Shown: positions 33,203 to 42,578 of the stretch, piece by piece
Layout: each line of letters opens with the position of its first letter
How positions within the stretch are numbered: position 1 is the first letter of the stretch
DNA from: Roseovarius sp.
GTDB lineage: Bacteria > Pseudomonadota > Alphaproteobacteria > Rhodobacterales > Rhodobacteraceae
Length of the DNA: 55,054 nt
Assembly (NCBI GenBank): GCA_021775255.1
Contig: JAJFIA010000024.1
Coordinates: forward strand, 1 to 55,054
Reading direction: 5' to 3'
Made by a program: the position numbers and the translations under genes
Notes under the pieces: generated by a model
Seen by the model: the letters and a program-made list of their open reading frames with translations, nothing else
What the model was told of the DNA's origin: nothing
Database searches by the model: none

Positions 33203-33640
33203 TCAGTCAAGATAAGACAGAAATGTAGATTTTTGAGGTTCTGACATCCTCTTCCAAAGCTTTCCGAACTTTGAAGTATGGCCAAAAACCTTTTTGCCCG
33301 GAGCAAAGCGCCAATCCAAATCCATAAGCAATCTGTCCATTGCATAAGACCAATACTGTTTGGAAACACATTCAACATACATGTTTGCACCGAGATAATA
33401 GGATGCCGCACTATCGGGAAAGAACGAATGACAGCAGGTATAATTCTCAAAATCTAAAACAGAGAGATCAGCCCACGTTTTACCCTCAAAATAGCCTGTT
33501 TCTTCGAAGGCTTCGGTCAATTTCCAATTGGGACCATGGTCGGGAAATTCGGGTGGTTGAGGTAAACCAAAATGCGCTTGAATATCTACAACCAATTGAT
33601 CCATTGGCCAAACATAAGCCAGACATTCCTTTATGGTCAA
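33203..33640 (-). CDS. Hypothetical protein in the rpsO-pnp interval
   Basis: A 145-residue protein on the minus strand, with TTG start at 33640 (or a later ATG at 33604). It is rich in aromatic residues: FPDHGPNWKLTEAFEETGYF, DFENYTCCHSFFPDSAASYYL and QYWSYAMDRLLMDLDWRF. The pattern is reminiscent of small DUF6714-type proteins, but I am not certain. It is clearly more AT-rich than rpsO and pnp, and it sits in a 1.1-kb insert between two normally adjacent housekeeping genes, so it may have been acquired. Function unknown. Confidence 0.5.
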   Translation of the reverse strand: MTIKECLAYVWPMDQLVVDIQAHFGLPQPPEFPDHGPNWKLTEAFEETGYFEGKTWADLSVLDFENYTCCHSFFPDSAASYYLGANMYVECVSKQYWSYAMDRLLMDLDWRFAPGKKVFGHTSKFGKLWKRMSEPQKSTFLSYLD

Positions 33641-34110
33641 ATAGGAAATTTCTATTCATTATTGCTCTTTAGTGTATTCAAACATCAAGGTTCCATCCCA
33701 GCCCGGAATCAAGGCGCATCGCGCCGCCGGGCAGCGCCTGCCCGTTCCGTCGGGCTGGTGCTTTGGTGAGGCAGGTGCTTCGTTCAGATGGAGGATGTGC
33801 TGGGCGACGATAAAGCGTCAGATCACAAATGTTGCGGCACCATCCCACGGGCAGGCGCTGCCCGGCACTCAGGCGGTAGCTTTCCCACACGCAGTGGACA
33901 CCACACATATCACATAACCCCAACTCACCCACCCCCAAACTATCGTGGCTTCCCAATCGCTCAAAACTCCTGTATGGCCCGGCCCATCTGAGACGTGATG
34001 CCTTTGACCCCGGGCGCATGATGATGGATTGGGGTCGGCGGCAATGCGGCCGCCATTTTAACGGGAGACCCGGGATGGGCCTGGGAGTGCTCCCAATTAG
34101 GAAACGATAC
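33641..34110. repeat. rpsO-pnp spacer with a perfect 20-bp inverted repeat
   Basis: A noncoding stretch of about 470 bases before pnp. GCCGGGCAGCGCCTGCCCGT at 33726-33745 has an exact reverse complement at 33847-33866 (101 bases between arms), and each arm is itself a small hairpin (CGGGCAG...CTGCCCG). The block looks like a small palindromic repeat element. The remainder near 33900-34110 has no gene I can support and must carry the pnp promoter; AGGAAA precedes the pnp start at 34111. Confidence 0.6.
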
Positions 34111-36234
34111 ATGTTTAAAGAAGTGAAAAAATCAATCGCGTGGGGCGAAGAGACCCTCACATTGGAAACCGGCAAGGTTGCCCGTCAGGCGGATGGCTCG
34201 GTCATTGCCACGCTGGGTGAAACCAGCGTCATGGCCAACGTGACATTCGCCAAACAACCCAAACCGGGGTTGGATTTCTTCCCGCTCACGGTTCATTACC
34301 TCGAGCGTTATTATGCCGCCGGCAAAGTCCCCGGCGGCTTTTTCAAGCGCGAAGCGCGGCCGACTGAAAAAGAGACCCTGACATCGCGCCTGATTGACCG
34401 GCCCATTCGGCCGCTGTTCGTGCCCGGTTTCAAACATGAAACCCTGGTGATGTGTACGGTGCTGAGCCACGATCTGGTGAATGATCCCGATATGGTGGCG
34501 ATGATCGCCGCCTCTGCCGCCCTGACCATTTCCGGGGCACCCTTCCGGGGGCCGATTGCAGGCTGTCGCGTGGGCTTTGAGGATGGCGAATACATCCTGA
34601 ACCCAACCGTTGATGACATGCACGATCTGCGCAACAACCCCGAACAACGGCTTGATCTGGTTGTCGCCGGCACCAAAGACGCCGTGATGATGGTTGAATC
34701 CGAGGCTTATGAGCTTTCCGAGGATGAAATGCTTGGTGCCGTGACATTCGCCCACGCGCAAATTCAGCCGGTGATTGATCTGATCATAGATCTGGCCGAA
34801 GACGCCGCCAAAGAGCCGTTTGATTTTCAGGCCCCGGATTACAGCGAACTCTATGAAGCCGTCAAAGCCGCCGGTGAAACGCAGATGCGCGCGGCCTTTG
34901 CCCTGACCGACAAGCAAGAGCGCACAACCGCCGTGTCCGCCGCCCGTGAGGCCATTCGCGAAGCCCTCACGGACGAGCAGCTTGAAGATGCCGATCTCGG
35001 TTCGGCGCTGAAAAGCCTTGAGGCCAATATCGTGCGCGGGGATGTTGTCAAAACCGGCAAACGCATTGATGGCCGCGCGCTGGATACGGTACGCCCGATT
35101 GTCTCGGAAACCGGCCTTTTGCCGCGCACCCATGGCTCGGCCCTGTTCACCCGTGGCGAAACCCAGGCTCTGGCGGTGACCACCCTGGGCACCGGCGATG
35201 ATGAACAATTCATCGACGCCCTCAACGGCACCTTCAAATCCAACTTCCTGCTGCATTACAACTTCCCCCCCTATTCGGTTGGCGAAGCGGGCCGCGTGGG
35301 CCCTCCGGGCCGTCGTGAAATTGGCCATGGTAAGCTGGCATGGCGGGCGTTGCAGGCGGTTCTTCCTGCGGCAACCGATTTCCCCTACACCATCCGCGTA
35401 GTCAGCGAGATCACAGAATCCAACGGCTCAAGCTCGATGGCGTCGGTCTGTGGCGGCTCACTGTCGATGATGGATGCGGGCGTGCCATTGAAAGCACCGG
35501 TTGCCGGTGTGGCCATGGGCCTCATTCTGGAAGAGAGCGGCGAATACGCGGTTCTGACCGACATTCTGGGCGACGAAGATCACCTTGGTGATATGGATTT
35601 CAAAGTCGCCGGTACGGAAAAAGGCATCACCTCGCTGCAGATGGATATCAAGGTTGCGGGCATCACGCCCGAGATCATGAAAACCGCCCTGGCGCAGGCC
35701 AAAGCGGGCCGGTTGCATATCCTGGGCGAGATGGCCAATGCCCTTTCTGAGGCGGGCGATTTCTCAATCCATGCGCCGCGGATTGAAACCATGAACATCC
35801 CGACCGACAAGATCCGTGAAGTGATCGGCTCGGGCGGTAAGGTGATCCGTGAGATTGTTGAGGTCTCCGGTGCCAAGGTTGATATCAACGATGAAGGCGT
35901 GATCAAGATTGCCTCGCCCGACGGCGAATCGATCAAGAAAGCCTACGACATGATCAACTCGATCGTGGCCGAGCCGGAAGAAGGCAATATCTACGATGGT
36001 ACAGTTGTGAAAATCGTTGATTTCGGTGCTTTCGTGAACTTCTTTGGCAAGCGCGACGGGCTGGTGCATGTCAGCCAGATCGAAAACCGCCGCCTCAATC
36101 ATCCCAGCGATGTGCTGAAAGAAGGCCAGGGCGTGAAGGTCAAGCTTCTGGGCTTTGATGATCGCGGCAAGGTACGCCTGAGCATGAAGGTTGTCGATCA
36201 GGAAACCGGCGAAGAGATCAAGAGCGAAGATTGA
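34111..36234 (+). CDS. pnp: Polyribonucleotide nucleotidyltransferase (PNPase)
   Basis: A 707-residue phosphorolytic 3'-5' exoribonuclease of the RNA degradosome. Two RNase PH domains are seen (first with [22 protein letters not shown], second with [21 protein letters not shown]), then KH ([21 protein letters not shown]) and S1 ([24 protein letters not shown]) domains. I start at the ATG at 34111 ([12 protein letters not shown]), with AGGAAA upstream; an upstream in-frame start at 34018 is rejected. It ends with an exact terminator. A long antisense frame at 34132-35328 is a shadow. Confidence 0.98.
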   Translation: MFKEVKKSIAWGEETLTLETGKVARQADGSVIATLGETSVMANVTFAKQPKPGLDFFPLTVHYLERYYAAGKVPGGFFKREARPTEKETLTSRLIDRPIRPLFVPGFKHETLVMCTVLSHDLVNDPDMVAMIAASAALTISGAPFRGPIAGCRVGFEDGEYILNPTVDDMHDLRNNPEQRLDLVVAGTKDAVMMVESEAYELSEDEMLGAVTFAHAQIQPVIDLIIDLAEDAAKEPFDFQAPDYSELYEAVKAAGETQMRAAFALTDKQERTTAVSAAREAIREALTDEQLEDADLGSALKSLEANIVRGDVVKTGKRIDGRALDTVRPIVSETGLLPRTHGSALFTRGETQALAVTTLGTGDDEQFIDALNGTFKSNFLLHYNFPPYSVGEAGRVGPPGRREIGHGKLAWRALQAVLPAATDFPYTIRVVSEITESNGSSSMASVCGGSLSMMDAGVPLKAPVAGVAMGLILEESGEYAVLTDILGDEDHLGDMDFKVAGTEKGITSLQMDIKVAGITPEIMKTALAQAKAGRLHILGEMANALSEAGDFSIHAPRIETMNIPTDKIREVIGSGGKVIREIVEVSGAKVDINDEGVIKIASPDGESIKKAYDMINSIVAEPEEGNIYDGTVVKIVDFGAFVNFFGKRDGLVHVSQIENRRLNHPSDVLKEGQGVKVKLLGFDDRGKVRLSMKVVDQETGEEIKSED

Positions 36235-36263
36235 GCCGGGCCACAACCCCAAACTTTGATCAT

Positions 36264-36296
36264 AAAAGGCCCCGGCACAGTGCCGGGGCCTTTTTA
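36264..36296 (+). terminator. Rho-independent terminator after pnp
   Basis: Perfect stem AAAAGGCCCCGGCA (36264-36277) and TGCCGGGGCCTTTT (36281-36294) with a 3-base loop and U-rich end. Confidence 0.95.
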
Positions 36297-36529
36297 CACC
36301 CGTTTGTGACGCAACGTCACGCCATAAATCCGCCCAAAGGTATGGATTTACATACCCGACAATCTGGCGGTTGCAGTTCATTTATCCGATGGGTTGCGAC
36401 TGGCAATAATGCTGGCATCGCACCATCACGAATACCCCATGACAAGAACGACCAGGGCGCACCATCACTCACGGTAATACCCGCGCCTTAAGGCCCCGGC
36501 ATCTGTGCCGGGGCCTGCATGGGTAGGGC
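36297..36529. other. pnp-serA convergent spacer
   Basis: The pnp and serA genes meet tail to tail. A second stem with nearly the same sequence as the pnp terminator, AGGCCCCGGCA at 36491-36501 and TGCCGGGGCCT at 36506-36516, lies next to the serA 3' end and may terminate serA. No gene was seen. Confidence 0.55.
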
Positions 36530-38125
36530 TCAGCCCACATCGAATTCGAGCGCGCGTATCTGGCGAAACTTGCCGGTGGCCTGCAAGGCGGCAATCACGT
36601 TCGCATCAATAGGCTCATCGACATAAAGCACCGCAATCGCCTCGCCCCCTGCCGCCGCGCGGCCAAGGGTAAAGTTGGCGATATTCACCCCGGCCTCGCC
36701 CAGAACCCGGCCCAGGGTGCCGATGATGCCGGGCTCATCCTTGTTGGTGGTATATAGCATATGCCGCCCGATATCGGCGTCGATATTGATGCCCTTGATC
36801 TGGATAAACCGCGGCTTGCCATCGGAAAACACCGTGCCGCCGATTGAGCGCTCGCGCTGATCCGTCACCACGGTCAGCTTGATATAGCCCTCAAACGCGC
36901 CGGATTTATCCTGATGCGTGGTCGAGATTTTCACCCCGCGTTCCTTGGCAATCACCGGGGCCGAAACCATGTTGACCTCGGGGTTGACCGATTTCATGAT
37001 CCCCGCCACGGCGGCCGATGTCAGCGCCGCAAGGTTCATCTCGGACACCACCCCGTCATAGAGGATATTTATCGCCTTGATCGGCTCATCCGTCATCTGA
37101 CCTATGAAACTGCCCAGATACCCCGCCAGATCAATCCACGGGCCCATGATCTTGGCTTCTTCGGCGGTGACCGAGGGCATGTTGAGCGCATTGCTGACGG
37201 CCCCGGTCAGCAGGTAATCCGACATCTGTTCGGCCACCTGAATGGCGACATTTTCCTGCGCCTCAGTGGTGGCCGCGCCCAGATGCGGCGTGCAGACCAC
37301 ATTGGGCAGGTTGAAAAGCGGGTTATCGTTGGCAGGCTCTACCGCGAATACATCAAACGCAGCCCCCGCCACATGGCCGGATTTCAAGAGTTCCGCCAGA
37401 GCCTCTTCATCCACCAGACCACCTCGGGCACAGTTGATGATGCGCACGCCGGGCTTGGTTTTTGCCAGATTTTCACGGCCCAGGATATTGCGGGTCTGAT
37501 CGGTCAGCGGCACATGCAGGGTGATGAAATCGGCGCGTTGCAACAGCGCCTCAAGCTCTACCTTTTCCACCCCCATCTGATCGGCCTTCTCCTGACTGAG
37601 ATAGGGATCATACGCGATCACCTTCATCTTGAGGCCCCGCGCCCGCTCGCACACGATGCCGCCGATATTGCCGGCGCCGATGACGCCCAGGGTTTTATTG
37701 GTCAGCTCAACCCCCATGAATTTGGATTTTTCCCACTTGCCCGCATGGGTCGAAACGCTGGCCTCGGGTAGCTGCCTTGCCACGGCAAACATCATCGCAA
37801 TGGCGTGTTCGGCGGTGGTGATCATGTTGCCAAAGGGGGTGTTCATCACGATCACACCCTTTTTGCTGGCGGCCTCCTTGTCGATATTATCGGTGCCAAT
37901 GCCCGCGCGGGCGATCACCCTGAGCTTATCCGCGCGGCGCAGGATTTTCTCGGTCACCTTGGTGGTCGAACGGATGGCAAGGCCGTCATAATCGCCAATT
38001 ACCTCGGCAAGTTTTTCCTTGTCCTTGCCAAGCTCGGGCTGAAAATCCACATCAATGCCGCGATCCCGGAATATCTGCACGGCGGTTTCGGAAAGTTTGT
38101 CGGATACAAGTACTTTGGGAGCCAT
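36530..38125 (-). CDS. serA: D-3-phosphoglycerate dehydrogenase
   Basis: A 531-residue enzyme of the long SerA type: a dehydrogenase domain with the NAD site GVIGAGNIGGIVCERARG, the catalytic Arg/Glu/His set in NCARGGLVDEEAL and PHLGAATTEAQENVA, a central intervening domain, and a C-terminal ACT domain (MLYTTNKDEPGIIGTLGRVL) that may sense serine. It converts 3-phosphoglycerate to phosphohydroxypyruvate, the first step of serine synthesis. Serine is also the substrate of Spt. It lies downstream of serC in the same direction, with a palindromic repeat pair between. Confidence 0.97.
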   Translation of the reverse strand: MAPKVLVSDKLSETAVQIFRDRGIDVDFQPELGKDKEKLAEVIGDYDGLAIRSTTKVTEKILRRADKLRVIARAGIGTDNIDKEAASKKGVIVMNTPFGNMITTAEHAIAMMFAVARQLPEASVSTHAGKWEKSKFMGVELTNKTLGVIGAGNIGGIVCERARGLKMKVIAYDPYLSQEKADQMGVEKVELEALLQRADFITLHVPLTDQTRNILGRENLAKTKPGVRIINCARGGLVDEEALAELLKSGHVAGAAFDVFAVEPANDNPLFNLPNVVCTPHLGAATTEAQENVAIQVAEQMSDYLLTGAVSNALNMPSVTAEEAKIMGPWIDLAGYLGSFIGQMTDEPIKAINILYDGVVSEMNLAALTSAAVAGIMKSVNPEVNMVSAPVIAKERGVKISTTHQDKSGAFEGYIKLTVVTDQRERSIGGTVFSDGKPRFIQIKGINIDADIGRHMLYTTNKDEPGIIGTLGRVLGEAGVNIANFTLGRAAAGGEAIAVLYVDEPIDANVIAALQATGKFRQIRALEFDVG

Positions 38126-38149
38126 TTTTAAGCGTCCTTTATTTTCAAG

Positions 38150-38215
38150 GGGGGCCGGGCTGAAGCCCGGCTTACAGATGATAATTGGCGTAGGCCGGGC
38201 TTCAGCCCGGCACTG
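38150..38215. repeat. Two palindromic repeats between serC and serA
   Basis: The self-complementary GCCGGGCTGAAGCCCGGC lies at 38154-38171 and its reverse complement (inverted orientation) at 38194-38211, 22 bases apart. The second copy overlaps the 3' end of serC and encodes its last residues. This is a BIME-like palindromic repeat pair and could stabilise or attenuate the serC-serA transcript. Confidence 0.8.
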
Positions 38216-39353
38216 CCTGCAAAAGTTCGGCGTGATATGCCCATTCGACCCACGGCATCAAAGCTGCCACATCCGAAGGCTCAACCGTACCGCCGCACCA
38301 GATACGAAGCCCCGCAGGCGCATCGCGATAGGCACCGATGTCATAGGCCACGCCCGCATCCTCAAGCCGTTTGGCAACAGCCTTGGCAAATGCCGTACCA
38401 TCGGCGATACGGGCATCAGAAAATGTCAGGCACACGGATGTGTTCGACCGGGTCGCTGGCTCTTGCGGCAAAAATGATAGCCACTCATGATCAGCCACAA
38501 AACGCTGTATCACCGCGAAATTGGCGTTGGCACGATCTCGCAGGCCCTCAAGACCGCCGATCGAGCGCGCCCAATCCAAAGCCATCAGGTAATCCTCAAC
38601 TGCCAGCATGGATGGAGTGTTGATGGTGGCCCCTTCAAAAATACCCTCGATCAGCTTGCCCGCCTTGGTCAGCCGGAATATCTTCGGCAAAGGCCAGGAC
38701 GGCGTGTAGCTTTCCAGCCGTGACACGGCCCGCGGGCTGAGCACGATCATGCCATGCGCCGCCTCTCCGCCCAGCACTTTTTGCCAGCTGAAAGTGGTGA
38801 CATCCAGCTTGTCCCAGGGCAAATCCTGTGCAAACGCCGCCGAAGTGGCATCGCAAATCGTCAGCCCCGCGCGATCCGGCCTGATCCAGTTGCCATTCGG
38901 CACCCGCACGCCTGAAGTGGTGCCATTCCAGGTGAAAACCACGTCATTGTCACAATTAACCTGCGCCAGATCGACAATCTCGCCATAATCCGCCGTCTTG
39001 ACAATTGCATCGAGCTTTAGCTGTTTGACCACATCGGTAACCCAACCCGCACCAAAGCTTTCCCAGGCCAGCATTTCAACCTTGCGCGCGCCTAAGATGT
39101 TCCACATCGCCATTTCCATCGCCCCGGTATCCGAGGCCGGCACGATGGCAATCCGGTAATCCGCCGGAATTTCCAGCACCTCACGGGTGCCCTCAATCGC
39201 CGCTTTAAGCCGCGCCTTGCCAACATCCGCCCGGTGCGATCGCCCCAAAGGCGCGCCCGACAAGGCAGAAAGATCAAATGTGGGATATTTGGCACAGGGG
39301 CCAGATGAAAAACGCGGATTTTCCGGCCGCGTTGCCGGTTTACTCATAGCCAT
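38202..39353 (-). CDS. serC: Phosphoserine aminotransferase
   Basis: A 383-residue PLP enzyme. The catalytic Lys is in [17 protein letters not shown], and SSGPCAKYP and [13 protein letters not shown] are typical of the alphaproteobacterial SerC. I start at the ATG at 39353 with GGAAGGAT about 6 to 12 bases upstream; an upstream in-frame start at 39437 is weaker. It converts phosphohydroxypyruvate and glutamate to phosphoserine, in step with serA. The stop codon lies inside a palindromic repeat, so the C-terminal VPG comes from the repeat. Confidence 0.95.
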   Translation of the reverse strand: MAMSKPATRPENPRFSSGPCAKYPTFDLSALSGAPLGRSHRADVGKARLKAAIEGTREVLEIPADYRIAIVPASDTGAMEMAMWNILGARKVEMLAWESFGAGWVTDVVKQLKLDAIVKTADYGEIVDLAQVNCDNDVVFTWNGTTSGVRVPNGNWIRPDRAGLTICDATSAAFAQDLPWDKLDVTTFSWQKVLGGEAAHGMIVLSPRAVSRLESYTPSWPLPKIFRLTKAGKLIEGIFEGATINTPSMLAVEDYLMALDWARSIGGLEGLRDRANANFAVIQRFVADHEWLSFLPQEPATRSNTSVCLTFSDARIADGTAFAKAVAKRLEDAGVAYDIGAYRDAPAGLRIWCGGTVEPSDVAALMPWVEWAYHAELLQAVPG

Positions 39354-39772
39354 TACTGCTATCCTTCCAGATAAATGCCCCTCGTTGGGGAGGGGTGTCC
39401 CACGGGCCGGGATATTCAACTCCCGGGGAAATATCAATATCTAAAATGGCCTGTCGTGATGGTTCTCATTCCTAGCTGCGCAACTTGTCGGTAACTGGCT
39501 CACAGGAGCGGCATAAAATTGTCATAGCCGGTTCAGCTCTGCGCAAGGAAAACGCCGCTTAACATGCAAGCAACAACAACCTGAAACAGCAATCCGGCCC
39601 CCGCAATTCGTTCTGATATTTGCTACTGATGCCGCATAACGATACAGATGTGCAATTTCCCTTCAATCAACTGCAAAACCAATACAATTCCGCGATTTTC
39701 CAGGTGCCCCGGCATTTGTAATCTGACATATAGTCTTTGATTAGGAATCTGTGAACTTACGAGCTGGTAACC
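39354..39772. other. Divergent promoter region with two leader hairpins for serC
   Basis: A 419-base spacer without a gene. Near serC two short stems, CCCCTC...GAGGGG (39378-39395) and CCGGGA...TCCCGG (39407-39426), lie in the serC leader on the minus strand. They are small and may have a regulatory role, but no known riboswitch pattern was recognised. Confidence 0.35.
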
Positions 39773-40552
39773 ATGTCATTTTGGAAACGTAATATCCCTG
39801 CAAAAATCCCCCCGCAGCCGATCGCTGACCGTGAAGCAGATATTAGCTCCAAACTCCGCATGATCGAGGATCACGAGAAGGATGATCCGCTGATCCGCCT
39901 CAGGATCACAGGCCAGGACATAACCGCGAAAATACTGGAAATGACCCAAGGCTCCAATGGCATCAACATGGAAGATGCAATGGGCATACTCGGCGCGCTG
40001 GCCGGCTTTTCAACCTCATACGCGATGATGACAAAGGTTGTTGCCGGTGATCTCGAGGCCGAAGCGCCGGAAGTTGTCATTGCCAGGCTGAAATCCGGCG
40101 GCAATGTCATGTTTGGCGATTTCATCAACCGCAAGCTGATTGAGGGCGAAGAGCACGCCGGGGAAACCTTGTCTCTTTTGCATGTAGTTTACGGCAAGGC
40201 AAAGCTCATGGGTGACGTGGATCCCTGGGATGCGGATGAGCTGTTCGCGCGTGTGGCAAGATCGGTTGGAACAGCGGAATTTGGCATCCCGGATATAGCT
40301 GCGGAACATCAGCCGGGGGGCGCGCTGCAAAAATTCGTCACCTATCTGTTTCCCAGGTTTCAGCCAATACTGGAGGGCTATGAATTGCCCACCGATCACT
40401 ATCACCTTGCATTTGCCATCAGCGCACAGGAGGTCATGGAAATGGGCAAGGATGTGCTACCCCCGCGCATTTCGGCAAAATTATTCATGGAATGCGCCGT
40501 CCCGATGTCCTGCCTCGATCCGGGGTTCCTGATGCCCCAAAACCCGGATTAA
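39773..40552 (+). CDS. Conserved-looking hypothetical protein
   Basis: A 259-residue soluble protein, family not recognised. It has a charged start (MSFWKRNIPAKIPP), a helical first third (EDHEKDDPLIRLRITGQDITAKIL), a Gly-rich IVAGDLEAEAPE-like part, and a C-terminal ISAQEVMEMGKDVLPP followed by AVPMSCLDPGFLMPQ. No signal peptide or membrane segment is visible. It is transcribed away from serC and stands alone. Confidence 0.6.
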   Translation: MSFWKRNIPAKIPPQPIADREADISSKLRMIEDHEKDDPLIRLRITGQDITAKILEMTQGSNGINMEDAMGILGALAGFSTSYAMMTKVVAGDLEAEAPEVVIARLKSGGNVMFGDFINRKLIEGEEHAGETLSLLHVVYGKAKLMGDVDPWDADELFARVARSVGTAEFGIPDIAAEHQPGGALQKFVTYLFPRFQPILEGYELPTDHYHLAFAISAQEVMEMGKDVLPPRISAKLFMECAVPMSCLDPGFLMPQNPD

Positions 40553-40620
40553 CCTCGCCCCGGTCAGCTCTCCACAGCGGAGCCAGAGGCTTTGCCGTCA
40601 CGATGATTGCGGCGGCGGCA

Positions 40621-41556
40621 TCAGGTGAATGCCACCGGGGTCTGCTTCTTCCGGTTTACGCTGAGTGAGAACACATCAGGCCGGGCATAGTGGCCACTGG
40701 CATCAAACTTACGCCGTGAAGACCGCGCGGCCTCAACATCTATCTCTGAATAGAGAATGCCTTTTTCCTGATGCATCGGCCCGGCATGAACGCCGCCAAA
40801 GGGCTTATAGATCACCGCGTCTCCGGGGTTGACCCATTCATCCTTATTGGGGAAAAGCTCGTCGTAATAAGGAATGTCGGTCGGTATGTCCGACGATTCC
40901 AGCGCCGTTGCACAACCAATCACCCAGCATCCGCCCTCGCGCGCGATATGTTGCATCGTGGCCAGCCAGGTATCGCCACTATCCCATGTGGGTGCGACAT
41001 AGATATCAATGTTCTGGGCATAAAGCGCATAGCGCGCCAGTGGCATGTAGTTTTCCCAACACAGCAGCGCCCCGATATGCCCTACGGCAGTTTCAACCAC
41101 GTTCAGCCCCGAACCGTCGCCAAATCCCCAGACCATGCGTTCGGGATTGGTCGGCATCAGTTTGCGGTGGTTGTTGGCAATCTTTCCATCGGCGTCTATG
41201 ATGATACAGCTATTGTACAATGTGCTGCCACTCACCGCCCCGTCAAGTTCTTGATATCCGGCGACAATAACCACGCCATGTTCTTTTGCGGCCTCCTGAA
41301 GCGGGGCCATCCCACCCTGGCCAAGATCAATCGAGCTGGCTTGCAGGCGGGAGAAAAGCACGTCCGTCTTGCCCATGCCAGCGCCGGGTGCCATGCGCCA
41401 GATAAAGGTCGGATAGCCCGAAAACCATGCTTCGGGAAAGATCACCATTTCCGCGCCTTCACGCGCAGCTTCCCCGATCAAGTCAATGGCACGCGCCATC
41501 GTCTTTTCCAGATCCAGATAGACGGGTGGGTGTTGTATAACGGCAATTTTGGTCAT
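40621..41556 (-). CDS. Nitrilase-superfamily carbon-nitrogen hydrolase
   Basis: A 311-residue enzyme with the Glu-Lys-Cys triad of the nitrilase superfamily: Glu in FPEAWFSGYP, Lys in NNHRKLMPT and Cys in LLCWENYMPLARY. The CWENYMPL context is that of true nitrilases, which turn nitriles into acids, rather than amidases. AGGAGAGG precedes the ATG at 41556. It is transcribed in the same direction as, and just downstream of, a SAM methyltransferase gene, so both may form an operon under the divergent LysR regulator. The natural substrate is unknown. Confidence 0.85.
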   Translation of the reverse strand: MTKIAVIQHPPVYLDLEKTMARAIDLIGEAAREGAEMVIFPEAWFSGYPTFIWRMAPGAGMGKTDVLFSRLQASSIDLGQGGMAPLQEAAKEHGVVIVAGYQELDGAVSGSTLYNSCIIIDADGKIANNHRKLMPTNPERMVWGFGDGSGLNVVETAVGHIGALLCWENYMPLARYALYAQNIDIYVAPTWDSGDTWLATMQHIAREGGCWVIGCATALESSDIPTDIPYYDELFPNKDEWVNPGDAVIYKPFGGVHAGPMHQEKGILYSEIDVEAARSSRRKFDASGHYARPDVFSLSVNRKKQTPVAFT

Positions 41557-41593
41557 GGGGCCTCTCCTGAATTTCGTTCAGTTTAACGCAGGC

Positions 41594-42460
41594 TTATTTA
41601 ATCGCCGACGCAACCAGCATCTCACAGGGGCCTTCAAACTGCCCGTCTTTGTCAAACGCGCCAAGCGCCTCTTCAATCTCGGCCCAGGCGTCGTCCTGCT
41701 CCTCATCGCTCAACCCGCCCAGCATCTGGTGCAGAGCACCAAAGCTTTCCTGTTCAAACTGCAGACATTCCAGCGCCGATCCAAGACGCACCGGGGCGGG
41801 AACCCGCTCGATCTGAATGTCGGAAAAGCCCGCCTCCCTGAACCGCTGCACCAGCACATCAGGATCGCCCAGACTAAATGGGCCGGGCTGGCCGGGAAGC
41901 GGTGCAGGCAGGGCAGCCCGACGCCGGATGATACCCACTGGGATCGAAAAGAACCCATTCAGATCTGCCGCCGCATAGGTCATCGCCCCGACATGCCCGC
42001 CCTCACGCAACTGGTCGCGCATTCCGGTCAGGGCTTTCACTTGATCCGGGAAATAGATCAGGCCAACCCGGGAAATGACCGCATCAAACGGCTGCGTTTC
42101 AATCTCGGAAAGGGCTTCGCCGTCTTTTACCATCGTATCGACATGGCCGTACCCGGCCTGCTTGGCATTGGCGGCGGCATGATCAAGGATTGAGGGCGAC
42201 AGATCGGTAGCCAGAACATAACCGGTCGGCCCGGTGCGCCGGGCGATGGCCATGGTCTGCTCACCAGCTCCGGCTGCAACATCCAGCACACGACTGCCCT
42301 TTTGAACATGGGTCATATCCAGCATCAGTTCCGTTGCCGGTCCAAGCCAGCGCGACAAAAGCGGCGACCAGCGATCCCAGGCTTCGGCGGCCGAATTCCA
42401 TTGATTGCGGGTGGTTTCCTTGAAGGCGGCGGGGTCAAAAACCTTTGGCTTAATGTTCAT
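41594..42460 (-). CDS. Class I SAM-dependent methyltransferase
   Basis: A 288-residue methyltransferase started at the ATG at 42460, with GGAG in front. Motif I is VLDVAAGAGEQT near residue 60, with ATDLSPSILDHA as motif II; the rest resembles UbiE/Methyltransf_11-type enzymes with PFDAVISRVGLIYFPD. It is divergent from the LysR gene and upstream of the nitrilase on the same strand. The acceptor is unknown. Confidence 0.85.
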   Translation of the reverse strand: MNIKPKVFDPAAFKETTRNQWNSAAEAWDRWSPLLSRWLGPATELMLDMTHVQKGSRVLDVAAGAGEQTMAIARRTGPTGYVLATDLSPSILDHAAANAKQAGYGHVDTMVKDGEALSEIETQPFDAVISRVGLIYFPDQVKALTGMRDQLREGGHVGAMTYAAADLNGFFSIPVGIIRRRAALPAPLPGQPGPFSLGDPDVLVQRFREAGFSDIQIERVPAPVRLGSALECLQFEQESFGALHQMLGGLSDEEQDDAWAEIEEALGAFDKDGQFEGPCEMLVASAIK

Positions 42461-42578
42461 CTTGAATTCTCCAAATGTGCAAATTTTATTGTCAAAACTG
42501 TGCCAAAGGTCCAAACTCAATACAATTCGCAGAATTTCGACGCTGAATTTGCAAAAATGCACAATTTTGGGGCTGCCC
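42461..42578. promoter_or_regulatory. Divergent LysR/methyltransferase control region
   Basis: A 118-base spacer between the divergent methyltransferase and LysR genes. TGTGCA at 42476-42481 and TGCACA at 42558-42563 form a separated inverted pair in AT-rich context. This is where a LysR protein would be expected to bind, but the exact sites are not certain. Confidence 0.4.

Noticed and set aside
34132..35328. 398-codon minus-strand open frame opposite pnp
   Set aside because: It lies entirely inside the well-supported pnp gene and has no family motif; it is a high-GC shadow.
36914..37771. Plus-strand open frame opposite serA
   Set aside because: It lies within serA; no ribosome binding site or family motif was seen.
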